A stretch of DNA of 64,000 nt, from NCBI GenBank assembly GCA_023436885.1, contig JAEZHI010000051.1:1-64000 (forward strand). Reading direction: 5' to 3'. The DNA comes from Pseudomonadota bacterium (lineage in GTDB: Bacteria; Pseudomonadota; Alphaproteobacteria; Rhizobiales; Pleomorphomonadaceae). The translations under genes were made by a program, and so were the position numbers. Positions 35,257-42,932 of the stretch are shown one piece after another. A model generated the notes under the pieces. It saw only the letters and a list, made by a program, of their open reading frames with translations, was not told the origin of the DNA and did no database searches. Within the stretch, counting starts at the first letter, position 1, and the number at the start of each line of letters is the position of its first letter.

Positions 35257-36743
35257 GGCGTCGCCCCGAACAGCTCGGCCCAACGGCCGTCGACCGCTTT
35301 CTTCACCGCCTCATCCATGGTCATCACCCGTCCCCACTCGCGGCTGGTTTCGGCACCGATCTTGTTGGTGGCGTCGATGCCGATCTTGCCACCGAGCCCT
35401 TCGAGCGGCGAGGCGAAATCGAGATGGTCCATCGGCGTCCGATTGAGCACCAGCGTATCGCGAGCCGGATCGGCGCGCGTCGCCACCGCCCACATCACAT
35501 CCGACCACGAGCGGACGTCGATGTCGTCGTCGACGACGATCACCATCTTGGTCATTGTAAACTGCGGCAGCAGCGACCAGAAGCCCATCATCACCCGTCG
35601 CGCCTGCCCGGCAAAGCGCTTGTCGATGGCGATGACCGCAACTCGGTAGGAGCAGGTCTCGGGCGGCAGCCAGAGGTCGCGGATCTCGGGAATGGCCTCC
35701 ATCAGCAGCGGCTTGAATACCTCGGCAAGCGCATCGCCCATCACCGCCGGTTCGTCCGGCGCCCTACCGGTGAAGGTCGTGAGATAGGGCGCTCCCTCGC
35801 GCGCTCGTATTGCGCTCAGCCGGAAGACCACGTGACGCTCCGGCGGATTGTAATAGCCGGTGTGATCTCCGAAGGGGCCTTCCATCGCCGTATCGCCGGC
35901 CGTGATGGTGCCTTCGAGGATGATCTCGGCCGAGGCGGGAACGTGCAGCGGAATGGTGCGGCACGGGGTGACAGCGAGACGCGCCCCGGCAATGAGGCCG
36001 GCGAGAGACAGCTCCGTCACCCCCTCCGGCGCCGGCATGACAGCCGCGAGAATGGTCGCCGGATCGGCGCCGATCACCACCGCCACCGGCATGGTCTCGC
36101 CGGCTTTCAGCCATTGCCGGTGATGCTGCGCGCCACCGCGCATCGGCAGCCAGCGCATGATGGCGCTCGTCTTGTCGAGCACCTGCATGCGGTAGGAACC
36201 GAGATTATAGGTGTTGAGATCGTCCGCGCCGGGCGAGCGGGTCACCACCAGCGGCCACGTGATCAGGGGGCCGGCATCGCCTGGCCAGCAGGTCTGGATC
36301 GGCAGTGAGGAGAGATCGACGGGGAGGTCGCGCCAACGGCCGCGATCACCGACGATTTTCGGCCGCGCATTCAGGGCAGCGCGCGCCACCGGCCAGAGTC
36401 TCGCCGCCTCGCCAAGCGAGCGTGGCGGCTTCGGCGAGCGCAGGAAGGCCATCATTCGGCCGAGCTCTGAAAGCCCGGCTTCGTCGGTCCCGAGACCGGC
36501 GGCAACGCGCGCCCGCGTACCGAACAGGTTGGCTACCACCGGCAGGACCGACGGTTTGCCACCAACAGTGGGGGACGAAAAGCGCAAGACAGGTCCGCCG
36601 GCCTCGATCACACGACGATGGATCTCGGTCACCTCAAGCTGCATGTCGACCGGCGCGGTAACCTCACGCACGCCACCCCGCGCCTCGAGGAAATTCAGGA
36701 AGCTCGAGAGATCGGGAAAGCGCGGCAGACTGCGGCTGAACAT
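35253..36743 (-). CDS. ubiD: 3-octaprenyl-4-hydroxybenzoate carboxy-lyase UbiD
   Basis: prFMN-dependent decarboxylase of the ubiquinone pathway. 496 residues, the usual length. Visible: LEVTEIHRRVIEAGGPVLRF, NTYNLGSYRMQVLDKTS, the E-R-E type active-site region EGPFGDHTGYYNP, and VVDDDIDVRSWSDVMWAVATR. Start at ATG 36741-36743 (MFSRSLPRFPDL), which agrees with family length, although its ribosome site is weak. It is divergent from ubiT-ubiU-ubiV, which do the oxygen-independent hydroxylations of the same pathway. Confidence 0.94.
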   Translation of the reverse strand: MFSRSLPRFPDLSSFLNFLEARGGVREVTAPVDMQLEVTEIHRRVIEAGGPVLRFSSPTVGGKPSVLPVVANLFGTRARVAAGLGTDEAGLSELGRMMAFLRSPKPPRSLGEAARLWPVARAALNARPKIVGDRGRWRDLPVDLSSLPIQTCWPGDAGPLITWPLVVTRSPGADDLNTYNLGSYRMQVLDKTSAIMRWLPMRGGAQHHRQWLKAGETMPVAVVIGADPATILAAVMPAPEGVTELSLAGLIAGARLAVTPCRTIPLHVPASAEIILEGTITAGDTAMEGPFGDHTGYYNPPERHVVFRLSAIRAREGAPYLTTFTGRAPDEPAVMGDALAEVFKPLLMEAIPEIRDLWLPPETCSYRVAVIAIDKRFAGQARRVMMGFWSLLPQFTMTKMVIVVDDDIDVRSWSDVMWAVATRADPARDTLVLNRTPMDHLDFASPLEGLGGKIGIDATNKIGAETSREWGRVMTMDEAVKKAVDGRWAELFGATP

Positions 36744-36873
36744 TGAATTTTCCGATCTCTCGCTTGCGGCACGCCAGACCTTCGGTCTTTCCCCCAACTG
36801 GCGCCAGGCACCGCCGACACATAACACCTTCTAGCCAATCAGATAGGTTGCCACAGGAAAAAGCCGTCCGTCT

Positions 36874-36887
36874 TTGAGCTATGACAA
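36874..36887 (+). promoter_or_regulatory. Candidate FNR-type box upstream of ubiT
   Basis: TTGAG-CTAT-GACAA shares seven of ten positions with TTGAT-N4-ATCAA, 42 bases upstream of the ubiT ATG. Oxygen-responsive control of ubiTUV is expected from the known role of the genes, but this match is weak. Confidence 0.3.
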
Positions 36888-36928
36888 AAACATGAGCGGC
36901 CGACTGTCCTAAGCTTCCCGTCTTCAAA

Positions 36929-37480
36929 ATGGGTGTAGCGATGGCCGAACATTTCCGGGGCGAACTGCCCAGACTTCTCCGCATCCTGGCGGCTCCGGCA
37001 GGTTTCCTGCCGCTGGGGCCCGCCCTGACGCTGGCCGTCCGCCGATTCGCGCGCCGCAAGCCCGCCGTCTTCGACCGGCTCGGCGAGTACGGCAAATGCT
37101 CGTTTCTGATCGAACCGTCCGATCTCGATGTCAGCTTTCTGATGGTGCCGGACGGAACGCGCGCCGAAGTGAAATGCATGCGCCGCCGCGCCAGCCAGCC
37201 CGCCGACGTCACGGTGCGTGGACCATTGCTCGTGCTTCTTGGCCTGCTCGACGGCACCTTTGACGGCGACGCCCTGTTCTTCAATCGCGCCATTTCCGTC
37301 TCCGGCCGCACCGATGCGCTGGTGGCACTGCGCAATGCCATCGAAGACGCGGAGCTGACGCCAGCCGATTTTGTCGGCGCCACCGGCAGCATCGGCCGAT
37401 TGGTCGACCGCTCGGTAATCGGCGGCCTTGGCCTTGCCCGACGCCTCACTGGCTCGCCGATCCCCGGAGAACCCTCATGA
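36929..37480 (+). CDS. ubiT: Ubiquinone anaerobic biosynthesis accessory factor UbiT
   Basis: SCP2 sterol-binding-domain lipid carrier needed for oxygen-independent ubiquinone synthesis. 183 residues with an SCP2-like core (VTVRGPLLVLLGLLDGTFDGDALFFNRAISVSGRTDALVALRNAIED). Identification rests strongly on its four-base overlap with ubiU and on ubiV next. Start uncertain: ATG 36929 or ATG 36941, neither with a good ribosome site. Confidence 0.9.
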   Translation: MGVAMAEHFRGELPRLLRILAAPAGFLPLGPALTLAVRRFARRKPAVFDRLGEYGKCSFLIEPSDLDVSFLMVPDGTRAEVKCMRRRASQPADVTVRGPLLVLLGLLDGTFDGDALFFNRAISVSGRTDALVALRNAIEDAELTPADFVGATGSIGRLVDRSVIGGLGLARRLTGSPIPGEPS

Positions 37481-38466
37481 GTTTGGAACTGGTTTGCCCG
37501 GCCGGTACGCCGTCGGCCCTGCGCGCCGCCGTCGAGGCGGGTGCCCATTCGGTCTACTGCGGCTTCCGCGACGAGACGAACGCCCGCAACTTCCCCGGCC
37601 TCAACTTCTCGCCCGACGAGATGATCGAAGGTGTACGCTTCGCCCATGCGCACGGTGCCAAGGTCCTTGTGGCAATCAACACCTTTGCCAAGGCCGGTGC
37701 GATGGATGCCTGGAAGGCAGCGCTGGCCAACGCCGAGAAGGCCGGCGCGGACGCGGTGATTCTCGCCGACCTCGCAGTGCTCGACCACGCGGCGACGCAT
37801 CATCCCAACCTTCGCCTCCACCTCTCCGTTCAGGCAGCAGCGGCGACGCCCGAGGCAATCGCTTTTTACGCCGACACCTTCGGCGTCAAGCGCGTCGTCA
37901 TGCCGCGCGTTCTGTCCGTCGAGGAAATCGCCAAGCTCAATGCGGCGATCAACGTCGAAACCGAAGCCTTCGTCTTCGGTGGTCTCTGCCCGATGACCGA
38001 GGGCCGCTGCTCGCTGTCGTCCTACGCTACGGGCAAATCTCCCAACCTCACCGGCGTTTGCTCTCCGCCCGAACACGTCGCCTATTCCGAAGACAGAAAC
38101 GGCACGGCAACCCGCCTCAACGGCTTCACCATCGACCGGTTCGGCGCGGGCGAACAGGCAGGCTATCCGACGCTCTGCAAGGGTCGCTTCGTGGCGGACG
38201 GCAAGACGTCCTATCTGTTCGAAGACCCGGTCAGCCTCAATGCCGCGAGCCTGATCGCCGCCTTCGCCAAGGCCGGCATCACGGCGCTGAAGATCGAAGG
38301 CCGCCAGCGCGGCAAGGGCTACGTCACCGAAGTGGTCCGCACCTTCCGCGCTGCCGTCGAGGCAATCGATGCCGGCGGTACGGAGGTCGAAGTCGGGCGC
38401 CTGCTCGCCGGCCTCGTCGAGGGCGGCCGCCAGACTTCGGGCGCCTACAAGAAGACCTGGCGTTGA
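37477..38466 (+). CDS. ubiU: Oxygen-independent ubiquinone hydroxylase subunit UbiU (U32 family)
   Basis: Forms a heterodimer with UbiV that hydroxylates the quinone ring without O2, using prephenate as the oxygen donor in known systems. 329 residues, U32-peptidase-like barrel. The four cluster ligands are visible: LCPMTEGRCSLSS (two Cys), GVCSPPEH and PTLCKGRF, as in characterised UbiU. Start ATGA overlaps ubiT. Confidence 0.94.
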   Translation: MSLELVCPAGTPSALRAAVEAGAHSVYCGFRDETNARNFPGLNFSPDEMIEGVRFAHAHGAKVLVAINTFAKAGAMDAWKAALANAEKAGADAVILADLAVLDHAATHHPNLRLHLSVQAAAATPEAIAFYADTFGVKRVVMPRVLSVEEIAKLNAAINVETEAFVFGGLCPMTEGRCSLSSYATGKSPNLTGVCSPPEHVAYSEDRNGTATRLNGFTIDRFGAGEQAGYPTLCKGRFVADGKTSYLFEDPVSLNAASLIAAFAKAGITALKIEGRQRGKGYVTEVVRTFRAAVEAIDAGGTEVEVGRLLAGLVEGGRQTSGAYKKTWR

Positions 38467-38491
38467 TGCCGTAACGGAAAAGTTGACGAAC

Positions 38492-39391
38492 ATGACCAAG
38501 ACCGGCCTCACCCTCGGCCCCGTTCTCTTCAACTGGTCGCCCGACCGTCTTCGTGATTTCTACGCCCGCATTGCCGACGAGGCGGACGTCGATCGCGTTC
38601 ATCTCGGCGAAGTCGTCTGCGGCAAGAGGCAGCCTTTCACCGACGGGCTATGGCCGGAGCTGATCGAGCGCCTTCAGGCAGCGGGCAAGGAGGTTGTCCT
38701 TTCGACGCTTGCCCTGCCCTACAATCCGCGTGAGCGCAAAGCCGTCATCGACTTCTGCGAAGTGGGGGAAATCGTCGAGATAAACGATCTCACCGCCCTG
38801 CCCACAGTGGCCGGCAAGCCGTTCGTCGTAGGCCCCTTCGTCAACGTCTACAACGAGGGCGCCGCCCGCTTCCTGGCGGGTCGTGGCGCAAGCGGCATCT
38901 GCCTGCCGGTCGAACTGCCGATCGCCTCGGTAGAGGTCATTGCTGCGGCCCTGCCGGAAGTGGAGTTCGAGCTGTTTGCCTTCGGCCGGCTGCCGCTCGC
39001 CCTTTCGGGCCGCTGTTATCACGCCCGTCTGCATGGCTTGCATAAGGACGGCTGCCAGTTCGTCTGCGACCGCGATCCCGATGGCCTCCCCGTCGATACG
39101 CTGGACGGCCAGCGCTTCCTCGCCATCAATGGTATCCAGACGCTGTCGAGCGGCGTCGAGGCCTTCTGCCCAACGCCCGATGAACTCGCAAAGCTCGGCG
39201 TCCGGCGGCTTCGGATCTCGCCGCACACCGTCGACATGGTGGCGGTGAGCCGCCTCTACCGAGCCCTGCTCGATGGGCGCGCCAGCCGGGCTGAGACATT
39301 GGCCGCACTGAAGGCGCTAGGTCTTCCCGGCGAACTCGTCGATGGCTTCACGCGCGGCCAGCCTGGGAGCGCCCGCGTGGAGATGGCATGA
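38492..39391 (+). CDS. ubiV: Oxygen-independent ubiquinone hydroxylase subunit UbiV (U32 family)
   Basis: Partner of UbiU, 299 residues. Four candidate [4Fe-4S] Cys: GEVVCGKRQPF, SGRCYHARLHG and DGCQFVCDRD, matching the UbiV pattern of one early Cys plus a three-Cys group. Start at ATG 38492 (MTKTGLTLGPVLFNWSPD), 25 bases after ubiU; a longer open frame upstream lies within ubiU. It overlaps nnrS by ATGA. Confidence 0.93.
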   Translation: MTKTGLTLGPVLFNWSPDRLRDFYARIADEADVDRVHLGEVVCGKRQPFTDGLWPELIERLQAAGKEVVLSTLALPYNPRERKAVIDFCEVGEIVEINDLTALPTVAGKPFVVGPFVNVYNEGAARFLAGRGASGICLPVELPIASVEVIAAALPEVEFELFAFGRLPLALSGRCYHARLHGLHKDGCQFVCDRDPDGLPVDTLDGQRFLAINGIQTLSSGVEAFCPTPDELAKLGVRRLRISPHTVDMVAVSRLYRALLDGRASRAETLAALKALGLPGELVDGFTRGQPGSARVEMA

Positions 39392-40467
39392 CGAAGCTCG
39401 ACCCGTTCCGCGTCGCCTTTGTTCTGGCAGCGCTGACGGCCATCAGGGCGATAGGACCGGGGATTGGCGATATCGCCACCCATCCCAACGAACTGATTTT
39501 CGGCTTCTTCGGCATTCAGTTGTTTGGCTTTCTGACCGTGGCACTGCCGCGCTGGATCGGCAAGCCAATCACGCCTGCGCCCGTACTCTGGGCGGTTCTT
39601 GCCGCTCATGCTGTTGCCTTTGTCTGGGGATGCGTCGACCTCAGAACCGGCGGAGCCCTGCGCGCCCTGGCGACCCTTTCAGGTGTCGTCCTGCTGCTTT
39701 CGGTCACGCCGCCCGGCAAGACGGCCGAGACCCTGCCAATTCTGGGCCTTGCCGCGCTGCATGGCCTGATCGGCGCTGCCGCCTTCCTTAGCGATTGGCC
39801 GAAAGCGACAATGGCCGGCCTCGCCGTCATCGTACTGATCTGCATCGAGGTGTCCAACCGCATCGGCATCGCCGTGCTGGCGGTGGCGCGCGAACGCGCC
39901 GGCTATCCCAAGGTCAAACCCGTTCCGGCCTTCATCGCCCTGCCCCAGCGCATCTTCACAATCATGGCGCTGGCACTCTGGGGACTGGGATGGAATGCCG
40001 GCTGGCCGGCCCTCATCGCCTTCCTGTTCGGAATCGCCTGGCTCGTTCACATCGAGCCCTGGCGCATCAAGCCCTACGCCGGCTGCGTCATCCTGGCGGT
40101 CGGCCTCGTCTGGAAACGCGTCGCCTTCTTGCTGCTCGCGCTCATGGATCTCGGCATCGCCGACATCTCGCCTTTCGCGGTCATCCATGCCTTCGCCGTC
40201 GGAGGCCTCGCGACCCTCGCCATCGGCATTGCTACCTCCATCGTCCGCAAGAAAGACAAGCGATCACTGATGCCGTCGTTCCTCGCCGACATCATCTACT
40301 TGGCGATCTCCGGGGCGGCCATCGCGCGCGTCGGGGCAGCTCTCGATTTCGAGCTCTACGACACGTTGATCCCAGCAGCCCGCTGGAGCTGGGCCATCGC
40401 CTTCATTGGATATGTTCTCTTCACAATGCGAGGCTTGATCTGGTCGCCGCATGCGACCAAAGTATAG
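39388..40467 (+). CDS. nnrS: NnrS family heme-copper membrane protein
   Basis: 359-residue polytopic protein with about 10-12 TM segments and His-bearing helices typical of NnrS (HPNELIFGFFGIQLFGFLTV, AVIHAFAVGGLATLAIGIAT). NnrS protects against nitrosative stress under oxygen limitation. It is translationally coupled to ubiV, an unusual but functionally sensible partner for anaerobic respiration. No denitrification enzymes are in the window. Confidence 0.88.
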   Translation: MTKLDPFRVAFVLAALTAIRAIGPGIGDIATHPNELIFGFFGIQLFGFLTVALPRWIGKPITPAPVLWAVLAAHAVAFVWGCVDLRTGGALRALATLSGVVLLLSVTPPGKTAETLPILGLAALHGLIGAAAFLSDWPKATMAGLAVIVLICIEVSNRIGIAVLAVARERAGYPKVKPVPAFIALPQRIFTIMALALWGLGWNAGWPALIAFLFGIAWLVHIEPWRIKPYAGCVILAVGLVWKRVAFLLLALMDLGIADISPFAVIHAFAVGGLATLAIGIATSIVRKKDKRSLMPSFLADIIYLAISGAAIARVGAALDFELYDTLIPAARWSWAIAFIGYVLFTMRGLIWSPHATKV

Positions 40468-40668
40468 CCAAGTGAAGTTTCAAGCTGGCGGGAATACTCA
40501 GCATGCAAATACGGCAACCCAGCCCCTGAAAAACCAACGCCAGGAACAACATAGACAAACTTGAAACACCAAGCTGCTTCGGACTATTCTCTTTAACAAG
40601 AGACACGTAGTTTGCCTTATGAGACACTAGCTCAGCGCGAGCCCCTACGAGCCTGTTCCCAGAGAGCC

Positions 40669-41325
40669 ATGCAGACCGACAACCCGCTCAGCGTCATCGT
40701 CGAACGCCTTATGAAGGACGGCCACGGCCGGCTGTTCAGCCTGCGTTCGATGCGCGTTGGCCAGATCGTCTACGGCGGTGACGTGGCTGCCGATGGGGAC
40801 CTGTTGATCGTGCGGTCCGGTCGGTTGCGCTGCTTCACGTCTTTCGAAGGCAAGGAGCTGACGCTCTATATACTCGAGGCAGGCGACGCCATCTATCTGC
40901 ACGGCGGGGCCATGCTGGAAGTGCGCAGCGCTTCCGACATCTTGCTGGCGTCGTCGGCGGCCTTCCGTCAACTGGTTCAAGCCGAGCCGGAGCTGGCGCT
41001 TGCCGTGCTGCCCGCCATTGACAGGCTCGCCCAGAAATCGATCCGCATGATCGAAGACATCGCCTTTCACGGCGTCAAGCACCGCCTGATCCGCGTGCTC
41101 TGTGACACCGCCGACAGGATCGGCCGCCCGGCCGAGGAAGGCATCGTCATCGACCAGTTGCCCAACGCCGAGGATTTCGCCATGCAGATCGGCGCAACCC
41201 GGCAGTCCGTTTCAACCGTCATCGCCGAGCTCGTCCGCTCGGGCATCCTCTACCGCTTCGGCGGCGGGTCCATGGTGATCTCCGATCTCGGCCGCTTGCG
41301 CCGCGAGCTCGCCGACGTCCGCTGA
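40669..41325 (+). CDS. cooA: CooA-like Crp/Fnr-family heme CO-sensing regulator
   Basis: 218-residue CRP/FNR-family activator with a cyclic-nucleotide-like sensor domain, a long dimer helix (SIRMIEDIAFHGVKHRLIRV) and a C-terminal helix-turn-helix (EDFAMQIGATRQSVSTVIAELV). Compared from memory with Rhodospirillum rubrum CooA it aligns without gaps at the N-terminus and shares GRLR, the dimer-helix block and a His (residue 78) at the place of the heme ligand His77. The ferric-state ligand Cys75 is replaced by Tyr 76, and residue 2 is Gln, not the axial Pro. No FNR-type Cys cluster exists. Start at ATG 40669; the upstream TTG at 40612 is less likely. 25 bases upstream of hypB, so a cooA-hypB operon is likely. 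A 7-base direct repeat GAGACAC (40600, 40621; 21 bases apart) lies upstream. Confidence 0.75.
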   Translation: MQTDNPLSVIVERLMKDGHGRLFSLRSMRVGQIVYGGDVAADGDLLIVRSGRLRCFTSFEGKELTLYILEAGDAIYLHGGAMLEVRSASDILLASSAAFRQLVQAEPELALAVLPAIDRLAQKSIRMIEDIAFHGVKHRLIRVLCDTADRIGRPAEEGIVIDQLPNAEDFAMQIGATRQSVSTVIAELVRSGILYRFGGGSMVISDLGRLRRELADVR

Positions 41326-41350
41326 CGCCCCCACTTCAGGAGTTCCGACC

Positions 41351-42064
41351 ATGTGCAGCGATTGCGGCTGCGGCAACAAGGCCGCCACAACCACCATTCC
41401 CGTTGTCGAGAACCTCCTGTCGGAAAACGACCGGATCGCCTCCCACGTCCGCGAGCATCTCAACGCCCACGGTGTGCTGTCGATCAACCTGATGTCGTCG
41501 CCCGGCTCGGGCAAGACGCAGCTTCTCGAGGCGACCATCGCCGGGCTGCCGAAGGATATCCGCGTGGCGGTCATCGAGGGTGACCTCGAAACCGAAAACG
41601 ATGCCGACCGCATCAGGCGCCACGGTGTGCCGGCGGTTCAGATCACCACCGGCGTCACCTGTCACCTCGATGCGGTAATGATCCATGACGCCCTGCACGT
41701 GCTGGATCTCGATAACATCGACGTTCTCTTCGTCGAAAACGTCGGCAACCTCGTCTGCCCCGCCGACTTCGACGTCGGCCAGCATCACGACGTGGTTCTG
41801 CTGTCAGTCACCGAGGGCGACGACAAGCCCGACAAGTATCCGGTGATCTTCCGCAAGGCGGACCTGGTGCTGCTCACCAAGACCGACCTGTTGCCTGCCA
41901 TCGAAGAGTTTTCGACCGAGCGGGCCCGCGCTGCCGTCGGTCGCGTCCACGGCCCTGGCCCAGTGCTCGAAGTCTCCGCCAAGAAGGGCACCGGTCTGGA
42001 TGCCTGGGCGCAGTGGATCGTCGATCGGCTCGGCGAGCGCCGGCAGGCGATGGGTCGCGCCTGA
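41351..42064 (+). CDS. hypB: Hydrogenase nickel incorporation GTPase HypB
   Basis: GTPase that delivers nickel to the [NiFe] site. 237 residues with the N-terminal nickel-binding MCSDCGCGN, P-loop SSPGSGKT, the metal-site segment TTGVTCHLDA with Cys and His, and VENVGNLVCP. It follows the CooA-like gene and faces hypA convergently across 74 bases. It should serve the CooH subunit of the downstream hydrogenase; hypC, hypD, hypE and hypF are elsewhere. Confidence 0.95.
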   Translation: MCSDCGCGNKAATTTIPVVENLLSENDRIASHVREHLNAHGVLSINLMSSPGSGKTQLLEATIAGLPKDIRVAVIEGDLETENDADRIRRHGVPAVQITTGVTCHLDAVMIHDALHVLDLDNIDVLFVENVGNLVCPADFDVGQHHDVVLLSVTEGDDKPDKYPVIFRKADLVLLTKTDLLPAIEEFSTERARAAVGRVHGPGPVLEVSAKKGTGLDAWAQWIVDRLGERRQAMGRA

Positions 42065-42138
42065 TCGCGCTCAGAGACCGGTTCGGAACTCGCGCAGGGA
42101 AGTAGACGGCCGCCGGAGTAGAATTTCCAAACGGTCTC

Positions 42139-42486
42139 TCAGACCTTCGCCGCCTCAAAGCTCTCTATATAGAGTTCGCGCCCCGTCAGGACGTCGGCGT
42201 CCGATCCGCCACAGCCCGAACAGACGAAGTGGTATCTCTCCACTTCGAAGACGGTACCGCAGGTTCGACATTTCGCCGTCACGCCGACGTCGTCAATGTC
42301 GAGCCTCGCGCCTTCGGCAAATGTACCCTCGGCGAAGATTTCGAAGGCCAGCCGGATCTGCCGGCTGTCGATGCCGCGCAACCGGCCGATCTTGAGCCGC
42401 ACGGCGACAACCCGCTCGACCCGGTTCTGCTTGGCATGCTCGGTCAGGATGCGCATCAAGCCTTCGACCACCGCCGTTTCATGCAT
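42139..42486 (-). CDS. hypA: Hydrogenase nickel chaperone HypA
   Basis: 115 residues with the invariant MHE start (His 2 binds nickel) and a zinc site of two Cys pairs (KCRTCGTVF, FVCSGCGG). The ATG at 42484-42486 is fixed by the MHE motif. It is encoded on the opposite strand to hypB and the hydrogenase genes, so it must have its own promoter in the 446-base interval upstream (42487-42932). I see no other gene in that interval. It contains the 20-bp palindrome and a small perfect repeat GAATCC-CGT-GGATTC at 42607-42621. Confidence 0.95.
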   Translation of the reverse strand: MHETAVVEGLMRILTEHAKQNRVERVVAVRLKIGRLRGIDSRQIRLAFEIFAEGTFAEGARLDIDDVGVTAKCRTCGTVFEVERYHFVCSGCGGSDADVLTGRELYIESFEAAKV

Positions 42487-42842
42487 CGACGAATTCCTTC
42501 CAAAACTCGCCGAGTCTTCTATCGCAATCGCCGCGGCGGAGGAAATACTTGCGCGCGAAACGGCGGATTTTTTCGCGTCTTCATGCAAGTCATTCGCAAA
42601 TAAAGGGAATCCCGTGGATTCTGCATGGCGGGAATGCATAAAGCTGGATCGGACAGACTACTTAGGAAATCGCGGTAAAGCGCCAGCTAAATCCTTTAGA
42701 TTCTCGGCCTCGCCGACCGCCACATTAAAGACTCATTTGGGCAACTCGCTGATTTCATTCGCCATTCGCTCGAACGTATAACTTGAGTATATAATTCACT
42801 TTTACTGCCAACCGCAAAGCATTGGCGTCGTGCAAATGCGTA

Positions 42843-42862
42843 TATGTCGGCTAGCCGACATA
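42843..42862 (+). promoter_or_regulatory. Perfect 20-bp palindrome, candidate CooA operator of cooM
   Basis: TATGTCGGCTAGCCGACATA is its own reverse complement. Its core TGTCG-N6-CGACA has the 5-6-5 form of CooA and other CRP-family sites. The centre is 80 bases upstream of the cooM ATG, leaving space for class-II activation with a start near 42891-42896. The regulator gene lies 1.5 kb away. Confidence 0.75.
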
Positions 42863-42932
42863 CCCTAGTGGATGCTGCGATTAACGTCATCCATGACAGC
42901 CAAGATGCATGCCTGCGGAAGGATCTCCACTC

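Noticed and set aside
36664..38532. 622-residue minus-strand open frame across ubiT and ubiU
   Set aside because: Antisense to genes with clear Cys motifs and overlapping starts.
40477..40567. GTTTCAAG/CTTGAAAC inverted repeat after nnrS as a terminator
   Set aside because: The loop is 75 bases and there is no U tract.
40669..41325. FNR-type oxygen sensor
   Set aside because: There is no N-terminal Cys group; only two isolated Cys are present.
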